64,000 nt of DNA from Micromonospora fulviviridis (GTDB lineage Bacteria > Actinomycetota > Actinomycetes > Mycobacteriales > Micromonosporaceae): positions 35,892-99,891 of the forward strand of contig NZ_BMRA01000016.1 of assembly GCF_014648395.1 (NCBI RefSeq), in the 5' to 3' direction. The translations under genes were made by a program, and so were the position numbers. Position 1 is the stretch's first letter; each line of letters begins with the position of its first letter. Of this stretch, positions 25,052-32,978 are shown one piece after another. Under the pieces are notes generated by a model. It was not told the origin of the DNA and ran no database searches. It saw nothing but the letters and a program-made list of their open reading frames with translations.

Positions 25052-25324
25052 GGACGTTCTCCCCCCGGCACCGCTGCGGAACGCGCGTGTCCCGCTTTTC
25101 CCATACTCAGGTGCTGCTCCTGGCTACGCTCCGCCATACGCTGACTTCACCCAGTGGTGGGAAGGGGGTCGGAAAGCCTTCGAGAACATGAAAATTCTTG
25201 TAGGATTTCCGCTTCCGCCCGATCCGTCATCCCGCCCGGCAACGGGTGGTTCAGTCGTCGACTTACTCCGGTAACGTCCAGTCCTCAGCGAGGGTGACGG
25301 TCCCGGGCGACACTGGGGGTGGAA

Positions 25325-25858
25325 ATGGTCACGAGGGGTTCCTCGGTGGCAGCGAGGACCACGGCCGGCCCGCCGAAAGGTGCGGCCCGAGCAGCCGAAA
25401 GTCGGGGGTACGAGGTGCCTGACGAAGGGGGCCCGCGGACCGCTCTCGTGGAGCGGCCCCAGGCGGGATGGCGCGCGCGCCTGCACACCACCCTCGAACT
25501 GATCCGGGCCAATCCGACCGGCCGGGTCGCCCTCAAGATCTTCATCGGCGTGCTCGGCGCCATCGTCGTCACCGTCGGGGTCGCGCTGATCCCGCTGCCC
25601 GGGCCCGGCTGGCTGCTGGTGATCGCCGGCCTCGGCGTCTGGGCCGTCGAGTTCCACTGGGCGCGGCGGCTGCTCGCCTTCACCCGCCGGCACGTCAACG
25701 CCTGGACGCGCTGGGTCACCAGTCGGTCGCTGCCGGTGCGCTGCGCCCTGGGCGCCGTCGGGCTGGTGTTCGTGTCGGTCGTGGTGTGGCTGTCGCTCAA
25801 GTACAGCCTCGGGATCGACCTCGTGGCGCGGACGCTGCACTACCTCGCGACGCACTGA
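25325..25858 (+). CDS. PGPGW-motif membrane protein (TIGR02611-like)
   Basis: A 177-residue membrane protein with two hydrophobic hairpins. The first has ALKIFIGVLGAIVVTVGVAL followed by IPLPGPGWLLVIAGLGVWA, whose PGPGW motif defines this actinobacterial family. The last helix is LGAVGLVFVSVVVWLSLKYS. The polar N-terminal 55 residues may be partly artefactual: starts at 25319 (GTG) and 25325 (ATG) are close, with GGGGGTGG just upstream. The function of the family is unknown. Confidence 0.75.
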   Translation: MVTRGSSVAARTTAGPPKGAARAAESRGYEVPDEGGPRTALVERPQAGWRARLHTTLELIRANPTGRVALKIFIGVLGAIVVTVGVALIPLPGPGWLLVIAGLGVWAVEFHWARRLLAFTRRHVNAWTRWVTSRSLPVRCALGAVGLVFVSVVVWLSLKYSLGIDLVARTLHYLATH

Positions 25859-25908
25859 GACCCGGTTTTTGGTCCGGGCTCTCGATCAGGTAGAGTCATC
25901 GGCGCTGA

Positions 25909-25980
25909 GGGCGATTAGCTCAGCGGGAGAGCGCTTCGTTCACACCGAAGAGGTCACTGGTTCGATCCCAGTATCGCCCA
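25909..25980 (+). tRNA. tRNA-Val (anticodon CAC)
   Basis: A full cloverleaf: acceptor GGGCGAT paired with ATCGCCC, D arm GCTC/GAGC, anticodon stem CTTCG/CGAAG around loop TTCACAC (anticodon CAC), T arm ACTGG/CCAGT around TTCGATC and discriminator A. No CCA is encoded. The 3' half, from the anticodon loop on, is the attachment core of the element that follows. The gene stays intact at the left junction. Confidence 0.95.
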
Positions 25981-25981
25981 C
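25938..25981 (+). repeat. attL core (44 bp)
   Basis: Begins GTTCACACCGAAGAGGTC and ends CGCCCAC. It covers the anticodon loop through the 3' end of tRNA-Val and is repeated exactly at 38023-38066. Confidence 0.95.
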
Positions 25982-25988
25982 GCAGGTC

Positions 25989-26022
25989 AAAGGCCACTTC
26001 CCGGCTTCGGGAGGTGGCCTTT
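25989..26022. terminator. Hairpin between tRNA-Val and the integrase gene
   Basis: AAAGGCCACTTCCCG (25989-26003) pairs with 26008-26022 with one G-U pair around GCTT. It can terminate both the tRNA transcript and the convergent integrase transcript, and belongs to the element. Confidence 0.8.
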
Positions 26023-26030
26023 CTGCGTGT

Positions 26031-26052
26031 GTACAGCAGCTAAGTACAGCAG
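26031..26052. promoter_or_regulatory. Integrase arm-type sites, left end
   Basis: Two direct copies of GTACAGCAG begin at 26031 and 26044 (13-bp period), 50 bp inside attL and just before the integrase stop. The matching pair with the same period is at 37918 and 37931 near attR. This is the arrangement of arm-binding sites for a tyrosine recombinase. Confidence 0.7.
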
Positions 26053-26057
26053 TTCTG

Positions 26058-27278
26058 TCAGCGGCCGAGTGAGTCACCGAGGCGTTTGAGTGCGTCTCTG
26101 GTCGCCTTCGTCGATACCTGTGTGTAGATCTCCATCGTCACGGAGAAGCGGGCGTGCCTCAGCACCTGCATGGCGACTCTGGGGTGGACGTCGAGGTCGG
26201 CGAGCAGCGTGGCGCAGGTGCGCCTGGCGTCGTGGACGGTGATCGGCTTGACGTTGGCCCTCTCGCATCTCGTCTGCCACGACCGTTGGAAGTTGCGCGG
26301 CTCGATGGGTGTGCCATACCGGGTGGTGAATACGAGGCTGGTTTCCTGCCAGGCGTTGCCGGCGGCTGCTCGTGCCTCGTCACGTTGTTCTTGTCTGAGC
26401 TTGATGGCGGTCAGGCAGATGTCGGGCAGGGGGAGGGTGGCGTCGGATGCCTGGGTCTTGGTGTCGCGGTGCAGGAGATGGCCGCGGACTCGTTGGAGTT
26501 GGCGGCCGATGGTCAGCTCTCCCGCGTCGAGGTCGACGTCCTCCCATGTCAGGCCGAGGGCTTCGCCCTTGCGTAGTCCGGTGACGAGGACCAGGGCGTA
26601 GGCGGCGTAGAGCGGGTCCTCGTCGGCGCGGGCCGATTCGAGGAACTTTCGGGCCTCGTCGCTTGACCAGGACTTGCCCCGGCGGCGGCGGACGGTGGCG
26701 AGGGTGACCGCGACGGCCGGGTTCTTGGTGATGAGGTCTTCGGCCTGGGCGTGGGTGAGGGCGGCTCGCAGCGCGGCCCGGATGTCGCTGACCGTGCGCG
26801 TCGACGGGACGGCCTGGCAGCAGCGGCCGACCGCACAGCAGCGCCGTTTGTGCTTCGGGCGGGCGGCGTCCTTGCCCTGGGCGCAGCACTGGCAGGTGCG
26901 GGCGACTTGGTTGATCCAGGTCTGCACGTCCCGCGACTGGAGCCGATCGAGCCGCTTCCCTCCGAGACTCGGTGCAATGTAGCGGCGGACGAACGTCTCG
27001 TAGGTGGCGTAGGTCAGCGGTGCCCGGTTCGGTTGGATGATCTCGGTGAGCCAGTAGGTGAGGAACCTGCCGACCGTGGGGACGCTGGTCGCCACCGGCC
27101 CCTGCTTCGCCTGCTGGTGCAGCTTGATCCACTTGTCGTGCACCGCTTCGCGGGTCTTGCCGTAGACGTACTTCCGGGTGCGCCGGCCGTCGGGCTTGGT
27201 GACCCAGACGTAGGCGGCGAAGCCGTTGCGGTAGGGGAAGATCGAGCCTTCACCGTTGGCTCGGGCGCGTCCGGGCAT
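26058..27278 (-). CDS. int: Tyrosine site-specific integrase
   Basis: A 406-residue tyrosine recombinase. The N-terminal arm-binding part (GEGSIFPYRNGFAAYVWVTK) and core-binding SAM-like domain (VGRFLTYWLTEIIQPNRAPL) precede the catalytic domain. Catalytic residues: Arg in LVTGLRKGEALGL, His-x-x-Arg in VHDARRTCATLL, His in QVLRHARFS and Tyr in TMEIYTQVS. A Cys-rich insert (CQCCAQG, RRCCAVGRCC) in the core-binding domain is a feature of AICE integrases. ATG at 27278 overlaps the xis stop. It lies next to attL, as in pSAM2, and presumably recombines in the tRNA-Val anticodon region. Confidence 0.92.
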   Translation of the reverse strand: MPGRARANGEGSIFPYRNGFAAYVWVTKPDGRRTRKYVYGKTREAVHDKWIKLHQQAKQGPVATSVPTVGRFLTYWLTEIIQPNRAPLTYATYETFVRRYIAPSLGGKRLDRLQSRDVQTWINQVARTCQCCAQGKDAARPKHKRRCCAVGRCCQAVPSTRTVSDIRAALRAALTHAQAEDLITKNPAVAVTLATVRRRRGKSWSSDEARKFLESARADEDPLYAAYALVLVTGLRKGEALGLTWEDVDLDAGELTIGRQLQRVRGHLLHRDTKTQASDATLPLPDICLTAIKLRQEQRDEARAAAGNAWQETSLVFTTRYGTPIEPRNFQRSWQTRCERANVKPITVHDARRTCATLLADLDVHPRVAMQVLRHARFSVTMEIYTQVSTKATRDALKRLGDSLGR

Positions 27279-27475
27279 CAGGCGGCCTCCTGGCGTTCGA
27301 CCTGTTCGCGGATGTAGTCGTCGACCCATTCGGGGAGGATGCGGCGGTACTTGCCGTCCTTGATGGAGCGCAGCTCGCCGGTGGCGATCTTCATCTTGAC
27401 CTTGGAGATGCCGAAGCCGAGCAGGACGGCGACTTCTGCCGGTGAGTACCAGCGGGGGCGGAGGTCGTGGGTCAT
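27278..27475 (-). CDS. xis: Excisionase / MerR-like helix-turn-helix protein
   Basis: A 65-residue basic protein, MTHDLRPRWYSPAEVAVLLG followed by GISKVKMKIATGELRSIKDG and RRILPEWVDDYI. It is a winged helix of the excisionase (DNA-binding, helix 17) type. Its start overlaps the rep stop (ATGA) and its stop overlaps the integrase start (TGATG), as in pSAM2-like elements. Expected to bind near the att arms and favour excision. Confidence 0.88.
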   Translation of the reverse strand: MTHDLRPRWYSPAEVAVLLGFGISKVKMKIATGELRSIKDGKYRRILPEWVDDYIREQVERQEAA

Positions 27476-29037
27476 GCGGCCACCCCCAGCCACGCCTCGT
27501 GGGCGAGTTCTTCCCGGCCGATGCGTCTGCTCTCGCGCCGCTGGCGGGCGGCGGTGTTGGCGAGCAGGGCGTCGCCGTCGGTGAGCCAGCCGGAGCCGAT
27601 GTAGGTGAGGGTGCCGACGGTGATGGTGTCGGCGGGTTCGTCGTCTTCGCTGCGGCGGTAGGTGGCGCGGGTGTCGCGGAGCAGGTGGAAGGTGACGGAG
27701 TAGCGGCGGGCTTTGGTGAGGAAGTGGCCGCCGAAGCCGAGCATGTGCGCCCAGCGGCGCAGCCCGGCGAAGGGGCGAGGTTTGTTGTCAAGGCTGTCTT
27801 GACGGTGGCTGGCGGTTGCGGCGCCGCTGCTGGTGTCGCTCGGGGTGGGGCGGCCGAGGTGCCAGCAGGCGTCGATGAGGCGGGCGGTGTGGTCGCCTTC
27901 GGGGTCGGCGTAGTCGTCGATGGTGGCGGGGGTGAGGCGGTTGGAGGAGTGGCCGGTGGCTTCGGTGGCTTTGGTGGCGTACTTGGCGAGGTAGGCGGCG
28001 ACCTTGCTGTCGGTCAGCTCGCCGTCGGTGCTGTTGATGCGTTGGACGTCGATCTGCGCGCCCCAGGCGATCAGCCAGCCTTCGGGCTGGTCGGGGTGCG
28101 GGGGTGTGGTGACGGTGATCTGCTGGGCGGCGGCGTGGATCGCCTCTTCCAGGTCGTCGATGGTGATGGCGGCCGGTGGCGGCACAAGAGCGTCCGGGTC
28201 GTCGGGGTCGACGCCGTCGAGGCGTAGCAGGACGTGGAAGTGCACGGCGGCGCGGCGTTGCATCTCGGCGACCTTTCCGTGCGACACGCGCACGGGTGGC
28301 ACCCAGCGGACCTTGCCGGAGGCGGTGACGGTGCCGACCTTGGGGATGCCGCGTCGGCGGCAGCGCGCGGCCAAGTGGCGGTCGGCAGCCTGCTTGGTGC
28401 GCCGCCAGAGCTCGCCGGAGAAGTAGTTCCAGACGACCTGGTGGTCGTGGTCGTAGCAGTCGAGGCACAGCGGCTGGCCGAGCCGCGGATCGTCGGCGTC
28501 GTGGCGGGCGAAGCACGCTGCGGGCTGCCCGTGCGGGCAGGTGTCGGCGTTGCTGCGGGCGCGGCAGGGGGCGGGGCGGCAGTCGCAGCGCTGCCGGTTG
28601 CGGCAGGTGTGGCGGGGGATATGCCGGTGGTGGACCGGGCCGAAGGAGGGGGCGGTGAAGGTGGCGAAGACGACGGGGTGCCGGCCGACCGAGTCGGGGA
28701 CGCCCTTGCCGCCGGTCAGGCCGCGACAGACGACTTGGTAGGCGTCGCCCCGGTAGACCCAGGCACAGTCCGGGCACACCGATTCGCGGCGGTTGCCGCA
28801 CGCCTTGTAGAGCGTCCCGTCGGGCAGCTCGTCGGTGTGCAGCCGGCCGGTGATGCGGCCGGTGTTCCGGTCGACGGCGGCGATGGTGCCGGTGAGGCGG
28901 ATCGGGCGAACACAGCCGCCAGCGGGGCGGGTGTGCTCCAGCCAGCCGAAGAACTCCGGCGAGGCGGCGCGGTGCAGGACCTGGGCGTCACGGCCGACGG
29001 CGAGACCGGGCCGGTAGATGGTGAGCGGGGTGGACAC
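27472..29037 (-). CDS. repSA: RepSA-type replication initiator
   Basis: A 521-residue initiator of the pSAM2 RepSA family (rolling-circle type). Cys-rich segments (RESVCPDCAWVY; HTCRNRQRCDCRPAPCRARS; CLDCYDHDH) precede AAVHFHVLLRLDG, the metal-binding HUH-like motif, and KVAAYLAKYATKATE, the segment with the likely catalytic Tyr. GAGGAGA lies just upstream of the GTG at 29037. It should nick and replicate the excised circle. The upstream position normally held by spd/tra genes is taken here by unrelated DNA. Confidence 0.88.
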   Translation of the reverse strand: MSTPLTIYRPGLAVGRDAQVLHRAASPEFFGWLEHTRPAGGCVRPIRLTGTIAAVDRNTGRITGRLHTDELPDGTLYKACGNRRESVCPDCAWVYRGDAYQVVCRGLTGGKGVPDSVGRHPVVFATFTAPSFGPVHHRHIPRHTCRNRQRCDCRPAPCRARSNADTCPHGQPAACFARHDADDPRLGQPLCLDCYDHDHQVVWNYFSGELWRRTKQAADRHLAARCRRRGIPKVGTVTASGKVRWVPPVRVSHGKVAEMQRRAAVHFHVLLRLDGVDPDDPDALVPPPAAITIDDLEEAIHAAAQQITVTTPPHPDQPEGWLIAWGAQIDVQRINSTDGELTDSKVAAYLAKYATKATEATGHSSNRLTPATIDDYADPEGDHTARLIDACWHLGRPTPSDTSSGAATASHRQDSLDNKPRPFAGLRRWAHMLGFGGHFLTKARRYSVTFHLLRDTRATYRRSEDDEPADTITVGTLTYIGSGWLTDGDALLANTAARQRRESRRIGREELAHEAWLGVAA

Positions 29038-29649
29038 GACTGTCTCCTCATCAGGGGGTGGCAGGGACGGGAGACGAAGCACCACCAGCCGTGGACGCTT
29101 GTCCGCTGATGGTGTTCGTCGTGTCTCCTGGCACCGCCGAGAGGGCGGCCGACGCCGGAGGGCGGAATCGTGGTCGCGCCACTTCCCGCCGATGGGTCAT
29201 GTCCTTTCACGCTCGTGAACCTGTGAATATGGGCCGGCACGGGTGGGGAGCCTGGAATATCGGCATCCGGCGGGCTGCCGCAGGCTGCACCCACCCGTGG
29301 AGCAGTGCGAATCCGGGCCATCGTGGACGGCAGGCAAAGGCCGTGCTGGGCCGCTCAGCGGATTCGGGGAACCGGCACGGCGGCCGGTGCGATCGAGAGC
29401 CGGCGGGACGTGGCCCGCATCAGCGGCAAAAAGGCCGCTCGACATCTCCGACGTCGAGACCAGCGATCCGACAGGAAGGCCGCGCTGGCGTGCTCGACGA
29501 GCGCCAGAGTAGCACCGGGTACCGACACGTCAACCCGCTGTGAAGCGCATGTCTAAGCCGGAAACCCAATCCCGGGAAGCATTCCATGCACCGCCTCATT
29601 GCCTGCTCCTAGGGGCGTTGCGCCTAGAACTTGTGCCAGACTTCTGCCC
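29038..29649. other. Gene-free stretch upstream of repSA
   Basis: No convincing gene on either strand. It contains the palindrome TTCACGCTCGTGAA (29206-29219) and should hold the rep-xis-int promoter. The remaining reading frames show no codon pattern typical of the organism. Confidence 0.5.
29206..29219. promoter_or_regulatory. Candidate operator for the rep-xis-int unit
   Basis: TTCACGCTCGTGAA has perfect 6-bp arms around CT, 170 bp upstream of repSA. The symmetry suits a GntR/KorSA-type dimer; the element encodes such a regulator at 36798. Confidence 0.4.
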
Positions 29650-30018
29650 ATGCCGCACGCCCGGTTTTTCTTCGACGCGGGGTCTGGGGGTGTCCTTTGG
29701 CCAACCGCGCCCGAGAACTGGGATGCCTGGGGGAATCCGGTGCGCCTGGAGGCGCTGCCGATCAGCGCGGCTCTTCGGGATGAGCTGACCCAGTTGATCG
29801 AGTGGTACGACACATCACTGAACTGGGACTATCCACCCGACCCTGGGCCTTGGCGCGAGCCGGAGTGCCGAGCCTTCAACGCGGCCGTTCGGCGGGCGCT
29901 CGACCAGCTGCGGACCGAACTCGGTGACCGGTGGGTGATCGCGGACGAATTCGAAGACGAGCACGAGGATCCGGACCTCGATCGGTACCTCGTCGACCCG
30001 GTCAGCTTTCGGAGATGA
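29650..30018 (+). CDS. Hypothetical protein (cargo)
   Basis: A 122-residue acidic protein, MPHARFFFDAGSGGVLWPTA, then LIEWYDTSLNWDYPPDPGPW and an acidic tail ADEFEDEHEDPDLDRYL. No membrane segment or known motif. Its small, acidic, Trp-rich character resembles immunity-type proteins, but no toxin gene is adjacent, so this is only an impression. The ATG at 29650 is preferred because the upstream extension is not protein-like. It lies beside repeat copy a at 30030-30149. Confidence 0.6.
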   Translation: MPHARFFFDAGSGGVLWPTAPENWDAWGNPVRLEALPISAALRDELTQLIEWYDTSLNWDYPPDPGPWREPECRAFNAAVRRALDQLRTELGDRWVIADEFEDEHEDPDLDRYLVDPVSFRR

Positions 30019-30029
30019 TCTGCCGCAGC

Positions 30030-30149
30030 AGCAGGCCAACTTTGGCGTGAAGCATCTCCTGTGACGGGACAGCTGTCTTGCCGGCCGTCTTCCGGCCGTG
30101 TCGGGCTCCACTTGATGCGTGACACATCGGTTCCACTTGACGCGTGACG
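30030..30149. repeat. 118-bp-type palindromic repeat, copy a
   Basis: The centre is a long GC hairpin at 30068-30102. To its right are two direct copies of YTCCACTTGAYGCGTGAC (30106-30124 and 30131-30149); to its left is GTGAAGCATCTCCTGTGACG (30047-30066). This is the inverted orientation relative to copies b and c. The left limit is estimated from the 118-bp unit length. Confidence 0.6.
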
Positions 30150-30268
30150 GGTTCCCGCATGACGGGCTGCCGCCGTTACACCGCGTTACTACCCAGCCGG
30201 ACGCCGGGCGGACTCGACAGTCCGTCAGAGACGCGAGGTCAGCGGCAGATCAGCGCGCCAGGTTTTCA

Positions 30269-30736
30269 CTAGTAGTGCGCGAGGATCTGCGCGACCGGAT
30301 GACCCAGAAGGTCGGCCACGCGAGCCAGTTCGTTGGTGTCAAGTTCGTATCTCGCCCTAGTCGCGTTCAAGGCGCTTACCTCGAAGCGTGCAAAGCCAAT
30401 CGGGTCCTCGTAATGCAAGGTGTTCAGCTCCACGACGGCACCGCAGCAGGGCACCGCCACGTCCAGGTGGTCGAAGCTCGTGCCGTTCTCGCGGACCAGG
30501 TCGCCGAGCCAATCCATGCTGATGTCTCCAGCGCAGCATGGGCATGTGATCCGCTCCGTGTACATGCCTGCGTCTATCAAGGTCACCCGGTCGTAGAAGG
30601 TCTGTTTCACCTCGTCGACAGCATCACCGGGCCCGGAGAACAGGCTCGCCACATAGGCAACGACGGCGGCAGCAGCTTCGGGCTCAGGCTGCCAGCTCGG
30701 ATCCGTGGGAACCAGACGGATGTAATCATCGCTCAC
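30269..30736 (-). CDS. Hypothetical protein with CPCC and PCC zinc-like motifs
   Basis: A 155-residue protein starting MSDDYIRLVPTDPSWQPEPE. ITCPCCAGDIS and VAVPCCGAVVELN form a likely two-knuckle zinc ribbon near residues 63-100, followed by an alpha/beta tail ending ARVADLLGHPVAQILAHY. The family is unknown to me. It is the only gene in the 725-bp segment between two inverted repeat copies (30149 and 30875), so it may have moved with them. Confidence 0.65.
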   Translation of the reverse strand: MSDDYIRLVPTDPSWQPEPEAAAAVVAYVASLFSGPGDAVDEVKQTFYDRVTLIDAGMYTERITCPCCAGDISMDWLGDLVRENGTSFDHLDVAVPCCGAVVELNTLHYEDPIGFARFEVSALNATRARYELDTNELARVADLLGHPVAQILAHY

Positions 30737-30874
30737 CAGGCTCAGTCTGCCCGGCCGTTCTACGCGTGTCCGATCGACCGTCCTACTTCACACGCTCATT
30801 GGCTAGAAGCGGATAGGCCAGCCCTCTCCCGCCGTCCCGCGTTCACACCGGGTAGCCAACGAGCCAGGGCGTCG

Positions 30875-30944
30875 TGTCACGCGTCAAGTGAGGCCACGAC
30901 GTAACGCATCAAGCGGAGTACGACAGCCGTCTTCCGGCCGGTGT
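30875..30944. repeat. 118-bp-type palindromic repeat, copy b (truncated half)
   Basis: TGTCACGCGTCAAGTGAGG (30875-30893) and CGTAACGCATCAAGCGGAG (30900-30918) are the two arm repeats, followed by the centre hairpin (30922-30944). The right arm is missing. Apart from a few changes it matches the left 70 bp of copy c. Confidence 0.7.
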
Positions 30945-31493
30945 GGGAGAACTTTCTGTACATCTATCAAGGCGGCCCGCAACGGGCCGCACGCGCCGCC
31001 GCCTGGGCGCGCGCCGGCCGCTGCCGCTGTCGCTCTGCGGCCGTCACGCCGGACGCCCGGCGGCTGGCGCGGAGGGCGGGAAGCCCGGAGGGCCGCCGCA
31101 GAGCGACAGGGGTGTTGACCGGTGGCGTGGGGGGCCGGCACCCGGCCGCGCCGCGCGGCCACGAGCCCGCGCGGCGTAGGGGAGCGCACGCCGGCCGCGT
31201 CGGCGAGCTGGCGGCGGTGGCGGACTTGCGGTCACTGCGCCTCCGGCGGGGGCGCTCCGGCTCCAGGATGGCCGGGGCTCCGCCGGCGGGTCACGGTCCG
31301 TGGGTGGTTGCGGAAGGAGCCATCCCGCCTGCCATCGACCCGGGCGAGCCGAGCAGACCTCCACCCGGCCCGCCAGCGTCCGTACGGGCGTCAAGGTCCG
31401 CTTGACGTGGCGGGCCGGGCGGCGGCCCGCTCCCCGGAGGGCGGGTCGACGGCAGACGGGATGGCATTACGGCGTCACGCTGGCGCTGCTGCG
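30945..31493. other. GC-rich, gene-free segment with long hairpins
   Basis: The longest frame here (plus strand, from 31122) is Arg- and Pro-rich with no family features, and I do not accept it. The segment contains a 15-bp perfect inverted repeat (31027-31109) and a 7-bp-arm palindrome CGTCAAG/CTTGACG (31389-31407). It could hold a replication origin or a structured RNA of the element. Confidence 0.5.
31027..31109. repeat. 15-bp perfect inverted repeat with 53-bp spacer
   Basis: CTGTCGCTCTGCGGC (31027-31041) is the exact reverse complement of 31095-31109. The spacer is GC-rich and can fold further. It sits in a gene-free part of the element. Confidence 0.75.
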
Positions 31494-31703
31494 CTAACGC
31501 CTCGGCCGCTTGGTGGCCTCCCTGCGCTGGGACTGAAGCAAGCCGGCGGTGGCGACCACGATGGCCGCAACCTCAGCTCCGGTGAGCTTCATGAAGGTGG
31601 TGGCCATCCAAGCGAGGACCACCACAACGACGAGGACCGCGATGGGGACCATGACTTCGCTCTGCGGGATGACGATGCACCCGCTGATGGGCTTCCTTTT
31701 CAC
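31494..31703 (-). CDS. Small membrane protein, unknown
   Basis: A 69-residue protein from GTG 31703 (or 52 residues from ATG 31652). Two hydrophobic segments, VPIAVLVVVVVLAWMATTFM and AEVAAIVVATAGLL, are followed by a basic tail SQRREATKRPRR. There is no known family. Tiny two-helix proteins are common in actinomycete mobile elements. Its coding status is uncertain. Confidence 0.4.
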   Translation of the reverse strand: MKRKPISGCIVIPQSEVMVPIAVLVVVVVLAWMATTFMKLTGAEVAAIVVATAGLLQSQRREATKRPRR

Positions 31704-31724
31704 CGAGGTTGAACCTCTTTCTCG

Positions 31725-31743
31725 AACGCGTGGACTGGGTAAG
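31725..31743. repeat. 19-bp direct repeat, copy 1
   Basis: AACGCGTGGACTGGGTAAG, repeated exactly at 32073-32091. Confidence 0.8.
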
Positions 31744-32072
31744 TGCCCCGGCCTGATTCGCAGTCGGGCCGGAACGAGCCTCAGTATGCGACAGCCATCA
31801 CCCGGTTCGGAGAAGTCGAGGACTGTCGAGACGTCCGTCCATAGCACATGGCTCCGACAGCACCGTGTCGCCGCGCACCCGCGTCTGAGCTGCGAAAACA
31901 GCCTATATAAGTGTCCGTCGATGTGTGACCAAGCTCACACTGCGATGCCCCCGGTGTGTCTTACTTTTTCGTCGTGTATCGGGTCGTCGGCGCTTCCAAA
32001 GGGCACTTGCTGCGTTGACTCATTACAACCCCGGAACCCATACTCGGGTTCGACGGACCGCTTGCTTGGCTC

Positions 32073-32091
32073 AACGCGTGGACTGGGTAAG
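32073..32091. repeat. 19-bp direct repeat, copy 2
   Basis: Exact second copy of 31725-31743, 348 bp away in the same orientation. Confidence 0.8.
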
Positions 32092-32163
32092 GGTCGCATG
32101 TGGGGGCTCTGGGTCGCAGCTCGGAGCCCCCAAAAGCCATTTTCTAGGCTCACCCAAAGCTTC

Positions 32164-32185
32164 CGTGCCCGATGCGTGCCCGATG
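32164..32185. repeat. Tandem 11-bp repeat
   Basis: CGTGCCCGATG occurs twice head to tail. Such short tandem sites resemble integrase arm sites of other actinobacterial elements. Confidence 0.55.
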
Positions 32186-32344
32186 CAGGGGTCAATACCG
32201 GCGTCCAGTGGCACCCCCGGCAGTCGCAGGCGGAACGCTCCGTGCTCACTTGCCAGGCAAGCCAGCTACTCATGGTGTGCACTAACCCGATTCCCAAGCT
32301 GACAGTCGACACCTTCCAAACTGACCGTGCGAGGATGAGCGACC

Positions 32345-32656
32345 ATGGACCCCGAGGCTTGGAGATTGCTCGACGGCAGAGCTGAGCGAGCAAGGCGCTC
32401 GTGGCCAGAGACCAAGTCGGCACTGCCTGTCGGTGAACGAGTCCGCGTCCGGGTGCTCGCCGTGATGCGGTTCGGCGTCTTCGTTGAGATCGACGGCCAG
32501 CCGGATGCGCTTGGCCTGATGGAGATAACCCCGCTCCCGCGCGGCAGCGAGCTTCCAGCTATTGGCGTCTACCTCGATGGCGTCGTCGTCGGCCATGCCG
32601 CTCACAACTGGCAGGTGCGACTACGGCCAGCCGAAGTCGAAGCGGCGGCTGAGTGA
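32345..32656 (+). CDS. Small S1-domain-like protein
   Basis: A 103-residue protein. After a charged N-terminus, GERVRVRVLAVMRFGVFVEI, DALGLMEITPL and GVYLDGVVVGHAAHNWQVRL trace an S1/OB-fold RNA-binding barrel that fills most of the protein. Single-S1 proteins of this size are widespread in actinomycetes as small hypothetical genes; the role may be RNA binding. It is cargo of the element and ends 323 bp before the ltrA gene end. Confidence 0.7.
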   Translation: MDPEAWRLLDGRAERARRSWPETKSALPVGERVRVRVLAVMRFGVFVEIDGQPDALGLMEITPLPRGSELPAIGVYLDGVVVGHAAHNWQVRLRPAEVEAAAE

Positions 32657-32978
32657 CTAGCTGGGTGACGATCGGGGTGTACGGGGCCAGACGTCTGTGG
32701 ACGACACGGACGCGAGAGCGGGCGTATGACCAAGGTTGGCTCAGATAGAGACGCCCTGATCGTTGCCTGGGGGTCAAGGAGTCTTCCGGGGCACACATGG
32801 GGCACAAGACACTGTGAAACGTCGGCAACCAGCCATCAACGACGCGAGCCCAGGAGCAAGCGTGACCAGCGCGTCGACCAGGCCGCCGCAGGTCAGGGAA
32901 GAGGCGGTCTATGTTCCGCTTCAACTGCACGCCGACGTCGTAACCCGCAAGGCGGCCTCGTTTCGCACGGCAGCCAGT
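32657..32978. other. Gene-free gap
   Basis: No convincing gene. Two copies of GGGGCACA at 32788 and 32799 (11-bp period) are the only notable feature, plus a short protein-like stretch VREEAVYVPLQLHADVVTRK in frame near 32897 that may be a gene remnant. Confidence 0.4.

Larger units (their letters stand above)
31848..32344. other. Gene-free, lower-GC stretch in the element
   Basis: No credible gene. It holds the second copy of the 19-bp direct repeat, a GGGGGCTC/GAGCCCCC hairpin (about 32102-32131) and a tandem 11-bp repeat CGTGCCCGATG (32164-32185). Local composition is visibly richer in A and T than the flanks, which marks it as foreign DNA. Confidence 0.5.

Noticed and set aside
24984..25274. 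96-codon plus-strand frame over the ssgB promoter
   Set aside because: Overlaps the ssgB start on the other strand and has no family features; the region is better explained as promoter.
29650..30736. Toxin-antitoxin or abortive-infection pair from the two small cargo genes
   Set aside because: Neither protein shows a nuclease, kinase or other toxin motif, they are convergent and separated by repeat copy a, so the pairing cannot be supported.
30841..30850. GTTCACACCG, resembling the first 10 bases of the att core
   Set aside because: Ten bases in this composition can occur by chance, and the next bases differ from the core; the 18-bp match at 36142 is a different matter.
31122..31712. 196-codon plus-strand frame in the element
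   Set aside because: Arg/Pro/Gly-rich with no hydrophobic core pattern, crosses clear palindromes and lacks a ribosome binding site.
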